From the NCBI RefSeq assembly GCF_900102695.1, contig NZ_FMVW01000003.1, positions 248,001 to 312,000 of the forward strand: 64,000 nt of DNA. The letters run 5' to 3'. The position numbers were made by a program, and so were the translations under genes. Source of the stretch: Afifella marina DSM 2698. GTDB taxonomy: Bacteria > Pseudomonadota > Alphaproteobacteria > Rhizobiales > Afifellaceae. Positions 40,145 through 48,047 of this stretch are shown here, piece by piece. Position 1 is the first letter of the stretch, and each line of letters starts with the position of its first letter. The notes beneath the pieces are model-generated. The model was not told the origin of the DNA, did not search any database, and worked only from the letters and a program-made list of their open reading frames with translations.

Positions 40145-40852
40145 TCAGGCCGCAGCGACCGGGGCGGCATTCGCCGCAGGCCTTGCATCTTCCGCTCCTT
40201 CGCAGCGCGCATCATGGGCGCGCACCGCCGCGACGAAACGAGCGATTTCGGCCGGATCCTTCTCGCCCGGCGCCCGCTCGACACCGGAGGATACATCGAC
40301 GGCCGGCGCGCTCGTCGCCGCCAAAGCGGCGCCAATATTGTCGCCATTGAGGCCGCCCGACAAAAACCAGGCCATACCGGGCTCAAAGCCCTCCAGGAGC
40401 CGCCAGTCGAAGGCCGCGCCATTGCCACCCGGCCTCGTCGCGTCTTTCGGCGGGCGCGCGTCGAGAAGCAGACGCTCGACATGACCGGCGTAAAGCGACG
40501 CCTTGTCGAGATCCGCACGCTCGCCGATGCCGAGCGCCTTGACCGTGCGCAGATGGAAGCGTGAGCGGATTTCCGCCGTACGCTCCGGCGTTTCCGAACC
40601 GTGCAGCTGAATGAAATCGGGCTTCAGATCGCGCGCAATCTCGTCGATGAGATCGTCTTGCGCATCAACGGTCAGCGCGACGATGCCCACACGACCTCGT
40701 GCAGGTGCGGCGAGGTCCACCGCGCGCGCAACCGAGAGCGATCGAGGGCTCTTCGCGAAGAAGACAAAGCCGATCCAATCGGCACCGGCAGCGAGTGCCG
40801 CGTCGATGTCTTCAGGCTTCGTCAAACCGCAGATTTTGACCTCTGTCTCCAT
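40145..40852 (-). CDS. trpF: Phosphoribosylanthranilate isomerase
   Basis: Isomerises N-(5-phosphoribosyl)anthranilate in tryptophan synthesis. The 235-residue TIM barrel has the catalytic Cys in VKICGLTKPEDI, GADWIGFVFFAKSPRS, IQLHGSETPE, and the C-terminal VDVSSGVERAPGEKD. I start at the ATG METEVKICG at 40852, preceded by GGAAGG. It is the first gene of the trpF-trpB-orf-trpA-accD-folC run; trpC and trpD are not in this window. Confidence 0.95.
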   Translation of the reverse strand: METEVKICGLTKPEDIDAALAAGADWIGFVFFAKSPRSLSVARAVDLAAPARGRVGIVALTVDAQDDLIDEIARDLKPDFIQLHGSETPERTAEIRSRFHLRTVKALGIGERADLDKASLYAGHVERLLLDARPPKDATRPGGNGAAFDWRLLEGFEPGMAWFLSGGLNGDNIGAALAATSAPAVDVSSGVERAPGEKDPAEIARFVAAVRAHDARCEGAEDARPAANAAPVAAA

Positions 40853-40914
40853 CGCCTTCCAGTCGCACGAATCCGCACTCTTGTCCAACGTCAGCAGGGG
40901 TTTGGGGCCCCTCA

Positions 40915-41727
40915 TCACCCTTTGTCGGAGGCCTGTTCGGCGGCCATCGCCTCCACCGCGGCAACGAGCCGCGCGAGATCCTGGGGCCGCGACAGACGGT
41001 GGTCGCCATCGCGCACCAGCGTCAGGATCGCATCGTCATAGCAAAGTCGGTCGAGAAGCGCCTCGGTATGGCGCCAGGGGACATCGGTATCGCGCATCCC
41101 CTGCAGAATGTGCACCGGGCACCCGATCTCGATCGGATTATCGCCGAAAAGATGCTTTTCGCCGTCCTCGATCAACTCTCGCGTCAGGATATAGGGCTCG
41201 GCAGCATAATCGGAAGGCTGTTCGATGAAGCCCTTCTCGGCCATCTGCGCCCGCTCCGCCTCGCCGAAATGGTCGCTCATCAATGCCTTGGTCATATCCA
41301 CGGCGGGGGCGATCAGGACCATGCCCTGAAGACGGTCCGTTTCGCCGCGCTCTGCCAGTTCCTTCGCCAGAAGGAGGGCGATCCATCCACCCATCGAGGA
41401 GCCGACGACGATCTGTGGCTCTTCGGCGAAGGTTTCGAAAACGGCGAGCGCCTCCTCCAGCCAGCGCGAAATGGTGCCGTCGCGGAAGGCCCCTTCCGAT
41501 TCGCCATGACCGGAATAATCGAAACGGGTCGCCGCGTGACCACTCTCCGCGGCCCATCTGTCCAGGGCCGCGGCCTTGGAGCCGCGCATGTCGGACTTGA
41601 AACCGCCGAGCCAGAAAACTCCGGGCAGGCCTCCGTCGGAGCTGCGGCCATTGCGCCTCAAAACGGCGATGCGGCGCTTTTCTTTCCCCTCCCCGACGGC
41701 GAGGCTTTGCAAGTCAGTCTCCGTCAT
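40915..41727 (-). CDS. Alpha/beta hydrolase
   Basis: A 270-residue hydrolase-fold protein. The nucleophile elbow is GSSMGG in IVVGSSMGGWIALLLAK. FDYSGHGESEG is a typical oxyanion/lid segment, and the catalytic His is likely in GDHRLSRPQDL near the C-terminus. It has no signal peptide. The closest family resemblance is to small carboxylesterase/thioesterase (ABHD10-like) proteins found beside trpF in Rhizobiales. The substrate is unknown. It lies 62 nt before trpF and is divergent from a glycosyltransferase gene. Confidence 0.8.
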   Translation of the reverse strand: MTETDLQSLAVGEGKEKRRIAVLRRNGRSSDGGLPGVFWLGGFKSDMRGSKAAALDRWAAESGHAATRFDYSGHGESEGAFRDGTISRWLEEALAVFETFAEEPQIVVGSSMGGWIALLLAKELAERGETDRLQGMVLIAPAVDMTKALMSDHFGEAERAQMAEKGFIEQPSDYAAEPYILTRELIEDGEKHLFGDNPIEIGCPVHILQGMRDTDVPWRHTEALLDRLCYDDAILTLVRDGDHRLSRPQDLARLVAAVEAMAAEQASDKG

Positions 41728-41823
41728 TCTAAGTCTCGCTCCTCGCAGCTCGGCTGTGGACTATGGCGCAGGAGGTGCGCCGAGCCCGTGCCGGCGTCAA
41801 CCCGTCCACAGCCGCTTTCGTTC

Positions 41824-42987
41824 ATGTCAAAGACCATCCTGCAGGTAATCCCCCAGCTCGAAACCGGCGGCGCAGAGCGCACCGCCGTCGACATGGCCGC
41901 GGCCGTCGTCGAAACGGGCGGGCGGGCCCTCGTCGCCAGCGAAGGCGGGCGCATGGAAGAAGAGCTGCAGGCGAAGGGCGGGGAAGTGGTGCGGCTGCCG
42001 GTCGCCTCGAAGAACCCTTTCGTGATGGCCGCCAATGCCCGCCGGCTCGCCGCGCTGATCCGCAAGGAAAAGGTCGATCTCGTTCATGCCCGCAGCCGTG
42101 CGCCCGCCTGGTCGGCGCTTCTCGCCTGCCGCATGACCGGCGTGCCCTTCATCACCACCTATCATGGCATCTACAATCAGAACGGCGCCGTCAAAGGCCT
42201 CTACAATTCAGTGATGGCGCGCGGGACGGAGGTCATCGCCAATTCCGATTTCACCGCCCGCATCATCATGCAGCGCCACGGCACGCCGCGGGAACGCATC
42301 CGCACGATTTACCGAGGCACCGACCTTGCCCGCTTCGACCCGGTGGCGGTGCCGGAGGCACGCATCGAGGCGTTGCGCCAGGCGTGGGACCTGCCCGCAG
42401 AGCAGCCCGTCATCCTCAATGTCGCACGCATCACACAATGGAAGGGTCAGCCCACCCTGATCGAGGCGGCGGCGCGGTTTGCAGAAAGCAAGGATTTTGT
42501 CCTCGTTCTGGCCGGCGACGCACAAGGCCGAGAAGCGTATCTCGCCGGGCTGCGCCGGCAGGTTTCGGAGGCGGGGCTCAGCGAACGCGTGCGCATTCCC
42601 GGTCATTGCGACGACGTGCCGGCAGCGCTTGCGCTCGCCTCCGTAGCTGTCGTCGCGTCCGTCGAGGCGGAAGCCTTCGGGCGCTTTGCGGTGGAGGCAC
42701 AAGCCATGGGCGTCCCGGCCATCGTCACCGATCTCGGCCCTTCGCGGGAGACGGTCCTCGCCCCGCCGGAGGCCGGAGAGGCGGAGAGAACCGGCTGGCG
42801 CGTGCCGGCGGGCGACGCCGCGGCACTTGCCGAAGCCCTTGACCACGCCCTTTCCCTTACCCATCTGGAGATCGACGATCTGGCACGACGCGCCAGATCC
42901 CACGCGTCGCGTTTTTCCCTCGATGCGATGACCCGGGAGACGCTGGCGCTTTACGAAGAAGTTCTGTCGAGAGGCGAAAATACCTAA
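41824..42987 (+). CDS. Family 4 glycosyltransferase
   Basis: A 387-residue GT-B enzyme. The N-terminal acceptor domain has VIPQLETGGAERTAVDMA, and the C-terminal donor domain has LNVARITQWKGQPTLIEAA and the ExFGRFAxExQAMGxP motif (EAFGRFAVEAQAMGVP) with the two catalytic glutamates. The family transfers nucleotide-activated sugars, usually in lipopolysaccharide or exopolysaccharide assembly. No other polysaccharide genes lie nearby, so acceptor and donor are unknown. Start at ATG 41824 in the short divergent gap with the hydrolase gene. Confidence 0.85.
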   Translation: MSKTILQVIPQLETGGAERTAVDMAAAVVETGGRALVASEGGRMEEELQAKGGEVVRLPVASKNPFVMAANARRLAALIRKEKVDLVHARSRAPAWSALLACRMTGVPFITTYHGIYNQNGAVKGLYNSVMARGTEVIANSDFTARIIMQRHGTPRERIRTIYRGTDLARFDPVAVPEARIEALRQAWDLPAEQPVILNVARITQWKGQPTLIEAAARFAESKDFVLVLAGDAQGREAYLAGLRRQVSEAGLSERVRIPGHCDDVPAALALASVAVVASVEAEAFGRFAVEAQAMGVPAIVTDLGPSRETVLAPPEAGEAERTGWRVPAGDAAALAEALDHALSLTHLEIDDLARRARSHASRFSLDAMTRETLALYEEVLSRGENT

Positions 42988-43146
42988 GACAGATCCCGGC
43001 GGGTTGGCCCTGCGACCTTGTTTCGATGAGGTTTTTCTCGGCCCTGCGTTCCGATTTACGTCTCGAAATGCTATTGTGCCCACCCAGCGTGGCTTGCGAG
43101 CCCGCTCCAAGCCTGCAAGACAGCAATTATATAAGGAGAGCTGACC

Positions 43147-43902
43147 ATTCGCAGACCCCATCGTGCGCCACCTCCGGTGAAGGAGGGGCCCCGCGTCAAC
43201 GACGAGATCCGGCTTCCCGAGATCCAGTTGATCGATCATGAAGGCACTAATCACGGCGTCATTTCCACGGACGAGGCCAAGGCCATCGCCGCGGAAGCGG
43301 GGCTCGATCTCGTCGAGATCTCGCCCAATCAGCGACCGCCCGTCTGCAAGATTCTGGACTACGGCAAGTTCAAATACATCTCGCAGAAGAAGGCCTCTGA
43401 GGCGCGCAAGAAGCAGAAGACCGTCGACGTCAAAGAAGTGAAGATGCGGCCGAACATCGACACGCACGATTACGAAGTGAAAATGCGCAATGCGCGGCGC
43501 TTCGTCGAGGACGGCGACAAGGTCAAAGTGACGATGCGCTTCCGTGGGCGCGAAATGGCGCACCAGGAACTCGGGCTGCAAGTCCTCAATCAGGTTCGTG
43601 ACGAGTTGGAAGACCTTTCCAGGGTGGAACATGCCCCCAAGATGGAAGGCCGCCAGATGATCATGATCCTGGGTCCTGATCCGCGGAAAATCGCAGCTCT
43701 GCAGAAGGCGCAAAAGGAAGCCGAGAAGGCTCGCAAGCGCGAGGAACGCCTCGCGGCGCAGCGGGACGGCAATGCATCGGACGAGGCCGAAGAGCCTGAG
43801 ATGGAGGCCGAAGATCCCGAGCTCGACGCCGACGAGGCGAACGAGGCGGAATCGGAGGACGATACCGATCGGCAGACGGCTCAGGCGGCAGCCGAGGCAT
43901 AA
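43147..43902 (+). CDS. infC: Translation initiation factor IF-3, ATT start
   Basis: Prevents premature 30S-50S joining and checks start codons. The conserved core includes [39 protein letters not shown] and [14 protein letters not shown]. The normal start is an ATT at 43147 (residues [15 protein letters not shown]), in frame with the internal GTG at 43177 and preceded by TAAGGAGAG at 43132-43140. A rare start codon is the known basis of IF-3 self-regulation. The C-terminus has an extra, highly acidic tail of about 60 residues. Length is 251 residues against about 180 in Escherichia coli. Confidence 0.93.
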   Translation: MRRPHRAPPPVKEGPRVNDEIRLPEIQLIDHEGTNHGVISTDEAKAIAAEAGLDLVEISPNQRPPVCKILDYGKFKYISQKKASEARKKQKTVDVKEVKMRPNIDTHDYEVKMRNARRFVEDGDKVKVTMRFRGREMAHQELGLQVLNQVRDELEDLSRVEHAPKMEGRQMIMILGPDPRKIAALQKAQKEAEKARKREERLAAQRDGNASDEAEEPEMEAEDPELDADEANEAESEDDTDRQTAQAAAEA

Positions 43903-44268
43903 CCGAAAGACCCGGCCCCACGCCCCCGCAAGGCCATCTCGCCTGCGAGCGGCGGTCGGGCGGCTTCTTTCGAGCGAGAGCCGGAGTTATGGCGGCGTTC
44001 GGCATGTCTGTTGCCGGGCCGCCGCATCATCGGCTTGCGGCGGCTGACGGCTCCGCGGAGCCGCAGTGACCATCTCGTGAAAATCGGCAGGGGCGGCGCC
44101 CTTGCCTTTGATTTGGCGCTTATCTATAAGCGCGCCTGCCGGATCGCCCGGCTATCTGCCTTCGGGCGGATTGGGCATGCCGTGGCGATCCAGAAAGCTC
44201 ATACATGAGCCGATCAGGGATGGGCTCCGCATCCGGCGGGGCCTCTGCCTTATGGAAAGGAGAGCAAA
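43903..44268 (+). other. Structured gap and leader upstream of rpmI
   Basis: 366 nt without a supportable gene. Two hairpins can form: GCCGCCGC (44018-44025) with GCGGCGGC (44037-44044), and the 16-nt palindrome CGGCTCCGCGGAGCCG (44048-44063). Neither has a T run. The region after 44130 forms a leader of about 130 nt before rpmI, where L20 autoregulation would be expected if it exists here. Confidence 0.5.
44102..44130 (+). promoter_or_regulatory. Candidate sigma-70 promoter of rpmI-rplT
   Basis: TTGCCT (44102-44107) and TATAAG (44125-44130) are separated by exactly 17 nt, in an AT-richer patch of a GC-rich gap. The rpmI ATG is 139 nt downstream. The match is by eye only. Confidence 0.5.
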
Positions 44269-44469
44269 ATGCCCAAAATGAAAACGAAAGCGGGCGCCAA
44301 AAAGCGCTTCAAATTTACCGCCTCCGGCAAGGTCAAAGTGGCAGCCGCCGGCAAGCGCCACGGCATGATCAAGCGCACGACGAAATTCATCCGCAGCGCG
44401 CGCGGCACCATGGTGCTCAGCGATCAGGATGCGAAGATCGTCAAAAAATACATGCCCTACCAGCGTTAA
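44269..44469 (+). CDS. rpmI: Ribosomal protein bL35
   Basis: A 66-residue, strongly basic protein beginning [20 protein letters not shown] and ending [19 protein letters not shown]. The N-terminus and length are diagnostic of bL35. A good ribosome site (AAAGGAGAG) precedes it. It is followed by rplT after 12 nt, the universal infC-rpmI-rplT order. Confidence 0.98.
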   Translation: MPKMKTKAGAKKRFKFTASGKVKVAAAGKRHGMIKRTTKFIRSARGTMVLSDQDAKIVKKYMPYQR

Positions 44470-44481
44470 GGAGAGCGGATC

Positions 44482-44883
44482 ATGGCACGTGTGAAACGCG
44501 GCGTGACGGCTCACGCCAGGCACAAAAAGGTCATCAAGCAGGCGAAGGGCTATTACGGTCGCCGCAAATCGACCTTCCGCGCCGCCAAGCAGGCGGTGGA
44601 AAAAGCAAATCAGTACGCCTATCGCGATCGGCGCGCGAAGAAGCGCAATTTCCGCGCTCTGTGGATCCAGCGCATCAATGCCGCTGCGCGCCTCAACGGT
44701 CTCACCTATGGCCGTCTGATCGACGGGCTCGGCAAGGCCGGCATCGAGGTCGACCGCAAGGTCCTGTCCGATATCGCCATCCATGAGCCGGAAGCGTTCA
44801 CGGCGCTCGCCAACAAGGCGAAGGATGCTCTCGCTTATCTCAAGGATCATACGCCGAACGAGTTCGAGGCCGCCGTCCGCTGA
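44482..44883 (+). CDS. rplT: Ribosomal protein bL20
   Basis: A 133-residue basic protein starting [20 protein letters not shown] with [17 protein letters not shown] and [18 protein letters not shown], all diagnostic. bL20 binds 23S rRNA early in 50S assembly and in many bacteria represses its own operon. A strong terminator follows. Confidence 0.98.
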   Translation: MARVKRGVTAHARHKKVIKQAKGYYGRRKSTFRAAKQAVEKANQYAYRDRRAKKRNFRALWIQRINAAARLNGLTYGRLIDGLGKAGIEVDRKVLSDIAIHEPEAFTALANKAKDALAYLKDHTPNEFEAAVR

Positions 44884-44907
44884 CGCCGGTCGAAGCATGC
44901 GATATCC

Positions 44908-44933
44908 AAGGGCGGCCACGGGCCGCCCTTTTT
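44908..44933 (+). terminator. Rho-independent terminator after rplT
   Basis: A perfect stem GGGCGGCC (44910-44917) with GGCCGCCC (44921-44928), ACG loop and TTTTT, lying 25 nt after rplT. It separates the ribosomal genes from pheS. Confidence 0.92.
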
Positions 44934-45024
44934 CGTTGCGGCGATTTCCGAACGGCAGACGCTTGCGTCAGAAAGGCGAGAGGTCTTTTCTCCGGCGCGC
45001 GATGACGCTAGAGCGGTTCCCACC

Positions 45025-46107
45025 ATGACCGAAGACACTGATCTCCTCGCGCTGGAGCGCGACATCCTCGAGCGCATCGACACCGCTGAGAACGAGGCGG
45101 CGCTGGAAGACGCGCGCATCGCTTCGCTCGGCAAGAAGGGTGTCGTCTCGGAACGCCTCAAAGGGCTCGGCAAGATGACGCCGGAGGAGCGCCAGGTCGC
45201 TGGCCCCGCCCTCAACGGCCTCAAGGCGCGCATCACCGAGAAGATCGAGGCGCGGCGCAGCATCCTCAAAGAGAAGGCGCTGACGGAGCGGCTGAAGAGC
45301 GAGACGATCGACGTCACGCTGCCGGCACGTCCCGAACAGCGCGGCACCATCCACCCGACGACTCAGGTCTGGCAGGAAGTGATCGCCATCTTCGCCGATA
45401 TGGGGTTCTCGGTCGCCGAGGGGCCGCATATCGAGAACGACTGGTACAATTTCGGCGCGCTCAACATTCCCCCGGAGCATCCCGCCCGGCAGGAGATGGA
45501 CACTTTCTATCTGAAGCCGAAGGAAGACGGCTCGCGCATGGTGCTGCGCACGCACACCTCGCCCGTGCAGATCCGCACGATGGAAAACGAGACGCCGCCA
45601 ATCCGCATCATTGCGCCGGGACGCACCTTCCGCTCCGATTCCGACCGCACCCACACGCCGATGTTCCACCAGATCGAGGGCCTCGTCATCGACGAGACCA
45701 CGCATATGGGCCATCTGAAGGGCACGCTGGAGGCCTTCTGCAAGGCGTTCTTCGAGGTGGACGACGTGAAGATGCGTTTCCGTCCGTCGCATTTTCCCTT
45801 CACCGAACCGTCCATGGAGGTCGATATCGGCTGCCATTGGGAAGGCGGCGAGCTGAAAATCGGCGAGGGCGACGATTGGCTGGAGATTCTGGGCTCCGGC
45901 ATGGTCCACCCGAACGTCATCCGTGCCGGCGGTCTCGACCCTGAAAAATATCAGGGCTTCGCCTTCGGCATGGGGCTCGACCGCATCGCCATGCTGAAAT
46001 ACGGCATCCCCGATCTGCGCGCCTTCTTCGAGGCGGATCTGCGCTGGCTCCGGCATTACGGCTTTGCTTCGCTCGACATGCCGAGCGTTGCCGAAGGCTT
46101 GAGTTGA
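45025..46107 (+). CDS. pheS: Phenylalanyl-tRNA synthetase alpha subunit
   Basis: A 360-residue class II aminoacyl-tRNA synthetase subunit. The N-terminal coiled coil is residues 1 to about 90. Motif 2 is in [21 protein letters not shown], and motif 3 is [17 protein letters not shown]. It forms the alpha2-beta2 enzyme with PheT. Unusually, pheT is not next: two other genes lie between. The stop overlaps the ATG of the following small gene (TGATG). Confidence 0.97.
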   Translation: MTEDTDLLALERDILERIDTAENEAALEDARIASLGKKGVVSERLKGLGKMTPEERQVAGPALNGLKARITEKIEARRSILKEKALTERLKSETIDVTLPARPEQRGTIHPTTQVWQEVIAIFADMGFSVAEGPHIENDWYNFGALNIPPEHPARQEMDTFYLKPKEDGSRMVLRTHTSPVQIRTMENETPPIRIIAPGRTFRSDSDRTHTPMFHQIEGLVIDETTHMGHLKGTLEAFCKAFFEVDDVKMRFRPSHFPFTEPSMEVDIGCHWEGGELKIGEGDDWLEILGSGMVHPNVIRAGGLDPEKYQGFAFGMGLDRIAMLKYGIPDLRAFFEADLRWLRHYGFASLDMPSVAEGLS

Positions 46108-46274
46108 TGCCTCAGGGAGTGCGGCTTCTCCCGCTCTTCTGTCTGATCCTCGGCCTTGCAGCATGCCAGACTGCACCGGCTCCCTCATCGGCGTCCGAGG
46201 ACACCGTCACTGTGGGCAATTGGACCGTTCGCACCGGCGCAGCGGTTCGTGTCGACGCCGTCTATTCGAAGTGA
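46107..46274 (+). CDS. Tiny predicted lipoprotein
   Basis: A 55-residue open frame whose ATG overlaps the pheS stop. It encodes a short basic start (MPQGVR), a hydrophobic stretch (LLPLFCLILGLAA) and a lipobox LAAC with the acylated cysteine at residue 20. A mature part of 36 residues follows, Ala/Pro/Ser-rich and then GNWTVRTGAAVRVDAVYSK. The coupling to pheS and the textbook lipoprotein signal argue for a real gene. I do not recognise the family. Confidence 0.65.
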   Translation: MPQGVRLLPLFCLILGLAACQTAPAPSSASEDTVTVGNWTVRTGAAVRVDAVYSK

Positions 46275-46372
46275 TCCAATAGAACTCCCCCTCTGGTCGC
46301 GCCACAAGCTTCGCACAACCTATCGATGTGCAATTTTCCCGTGCAGTCCGCCCTTCCCCCCGGCGGAGAGCG

Positions 46373-47722
46373 ATGGGAAATGACATTATGGAAACAGAAT
46401 CCGCGCTGCGGGAGCGGCTCGCCTTTCTCAACATCGGGCAAGCGGAGCGCGATCAGCTGCACGCGATGTGGCCGCTGATCGAAACAGCCCTGCCCGCAAT
46501 CATCCACCGCTTCTACGACCATGTCGGCAAGGTCCCGCATCTCAAAGCGATGATGGGCAACAAGCAGGAGAGGCTGGTGGGCCTCCAGGCGGGGCATTGG
46601 GGGCACCTCTTTTCCGGGGCCTTCGACGACGCCTATTTCGCCTCAATCCGGCGCATCGGCCTCATTCATCACAAAATCGGGCTCGAGCCACGCTGGTATA
46701 TCGGCGGTTATGCCTTCGTTCTCAATGAGCTCGTCCGCCATATCACGTCGCTGCGCCGCATCGGCCGGCGCACCGGCAATCAATGGCTGACCACGATGAA
46801 CAAGGCGGTGATGCTCGACATGGACATCGCCATCTCCGTCTATGAAGAGGTTCTCATCGAAGAGCGCCAGCGCCGCGGGGCAGTGCTCGCAGACGCGATT
46901 TCGGCCTTCTCCGTCGCCGTGGAAGAAAGCCTCTCCGTATCTCGCCAGGCAAATCTCGACCTGTCAGCGAGTGCCGAGACGCTCGACGGCACGACCGGTT
47001 CGGCGAGCGCGCTTGCCACGCAGGTGGTGGCCGCGGCCGAGCAGACGGCCTCCAACATGCAGGCAGGAGCGGCTGCAGCCGAAGAGCTCGCAGCCTCCGT
47101 CCGCGAGATCGCCGAACATACCGGACGCTCGGCGAAAATCGTCTCAAGCGCCGTTATCGGCACCAAGACGACGAGACAATCGGTTTCTGGTCTCGCCGGG
47201 CATGCGCGCCAGATCGGCGACGTCGTCGATCTCATCAACCAGATCGCATCGCAAACCAATCTCCTGGCTCTCAACGCCACGATCGAGGCAGCACGCGCCG
47301 GCGAGGCCGGCAAAGGCTTTGCCGTGGTCGCCCAGGAGGTGAAAGCGCTCGCCGGCCAGACCGCGAGGGCGACGACGGAAATCGTCAGCCTCGTCACCGC
47401 CATCCAGGCTGCGACGCAGGAGACGGAAGCTTCCATCGGCGACATCAGCCGCATCATCGAGGAAGTGAGCGAGACGGCAACGGCAATCTCGGCTGCGGTC
47501 GAAGAGCAGAACGCGGCGACCGCCGATATCGCCAACAACGTGCATCAGACCGCGGACAACGCACGTTCGGTGGTGGAGAGCATGGAGATCCTCAATTCCT
47601 CCACGACGGACGCCGCCAGTGTCGCTCATCGGGTCAAGATGGCGAAGGACACGCTCGACCGGGAGCTCGGCCGGCTGCAGGGCGACATCTCGAAGTTTCT
47701 GGAGACGGCGCAGGCCGCCTGA
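46373..47722 (+). CDS. Globin-coupled methyl-accepting chemotaxis protein
   Basis: A soluble transducer of about 449 residues. The N-terminal globin-coupled sensor domain (about 1-180) has the proximal heme ligand His99 in [19 protein letters not shown], matching the HemAT pattern HxxIGLxPxWY. The C-terminal signalling domain (about 230-445) has the conserved hairpin tip [20 protein letters not shown]. It has no membrane helix. The likely role is oxygen (aerotaxis) signalling to CheA/CheW, which are not in this window. Starts at 46373 and 46388 are possible, and an open frame extends to 46328. The gene lies between pheS and pheT. Confidence 0.92.
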   Translation: MGNDIMETESALRERLAFLNIGQAERDQLHAMWPLIETALPAIIHRFYDHVGKVPHLKAMMGNKQERLVGLQAGHWGHLFSGAFDDAYFASIRRIGLIHHKIGLEPRWYIGGYAFVLNELVRHITSLRRIGRRTGNQWLTTMNKAVMLDMDIAISVYEEVLIEERQRRGAVLADAISAFSVAVEESLSVSRQANLDLSASAETLDGTTGSASALATQVVAAAEQTASNMQAGAAAAEELAASVREIAEHTGRSAKIVSSAVIGTKTTRQSVSGLAGHARQIGDVVDLINQIASQTNLLALNATIEAARAGEAGKGFAVVAQEVKALAGQTARATTEIVSLVTAIQAATQETEASIGDISRIIEEVSETATAISAAVEEQNAATADIANNVHQTADNARSVVESMEILNSSTTDAASVAHRVKMAKDTLDRELGRLQGDISKFLETAQAA

Positions 47723-48047
47723 GGCCCAAGGCACAGGGCGGCAGAGTTCGACCGCCTTCGCCGGCGTTTCAGCGCTGGTGCGGAGAGCGGAAACTCGAGC
47801 TTATACGCGCACTGAGATTTGTCTCCTGGTCCCACGAACAACGAAAAACCGGCGCCGCCTGCGTGCGGCGCCGGTTTTCATGATGACAGAGAGGCTCTCC
47901 CCGGCACGGATCGGGCGTTCCCGAACGCCGACGACCAGCGCTTCTGCGTCGCTCTTCGTTGCTGTCGCGACACCTCGCCTGCCTGCCGACCTTGCTTGGG
48001 GCGGCAGAGGCGTCTAGGGATCGGCAACGATCGCGACGAAGACGAAC
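47723..48047 (+). other. Intergenic region upstream of pheT
   Basis: 325 nt without a supportable gene. It contains one strong hairpin (47845-47878) listed separately. The 170 nt after it must hold the pheT promoter, but no clear -35/-10 pair was identified. Confidence 0.5.
47845..47878. terminator. Strong hairpin terminator between transducer gene and pheT
   Basis: A perfect 14-bp stem, AAAACCGGCGCCGC (47845-47858) with GCGGCGCCGGTTTT (47865-47878), has a 6-nt loop. A-rich and T-rich ends make it work in both directions. It implies that pheT is transcribed separately from the upstream genes. Confidence 0.85.
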
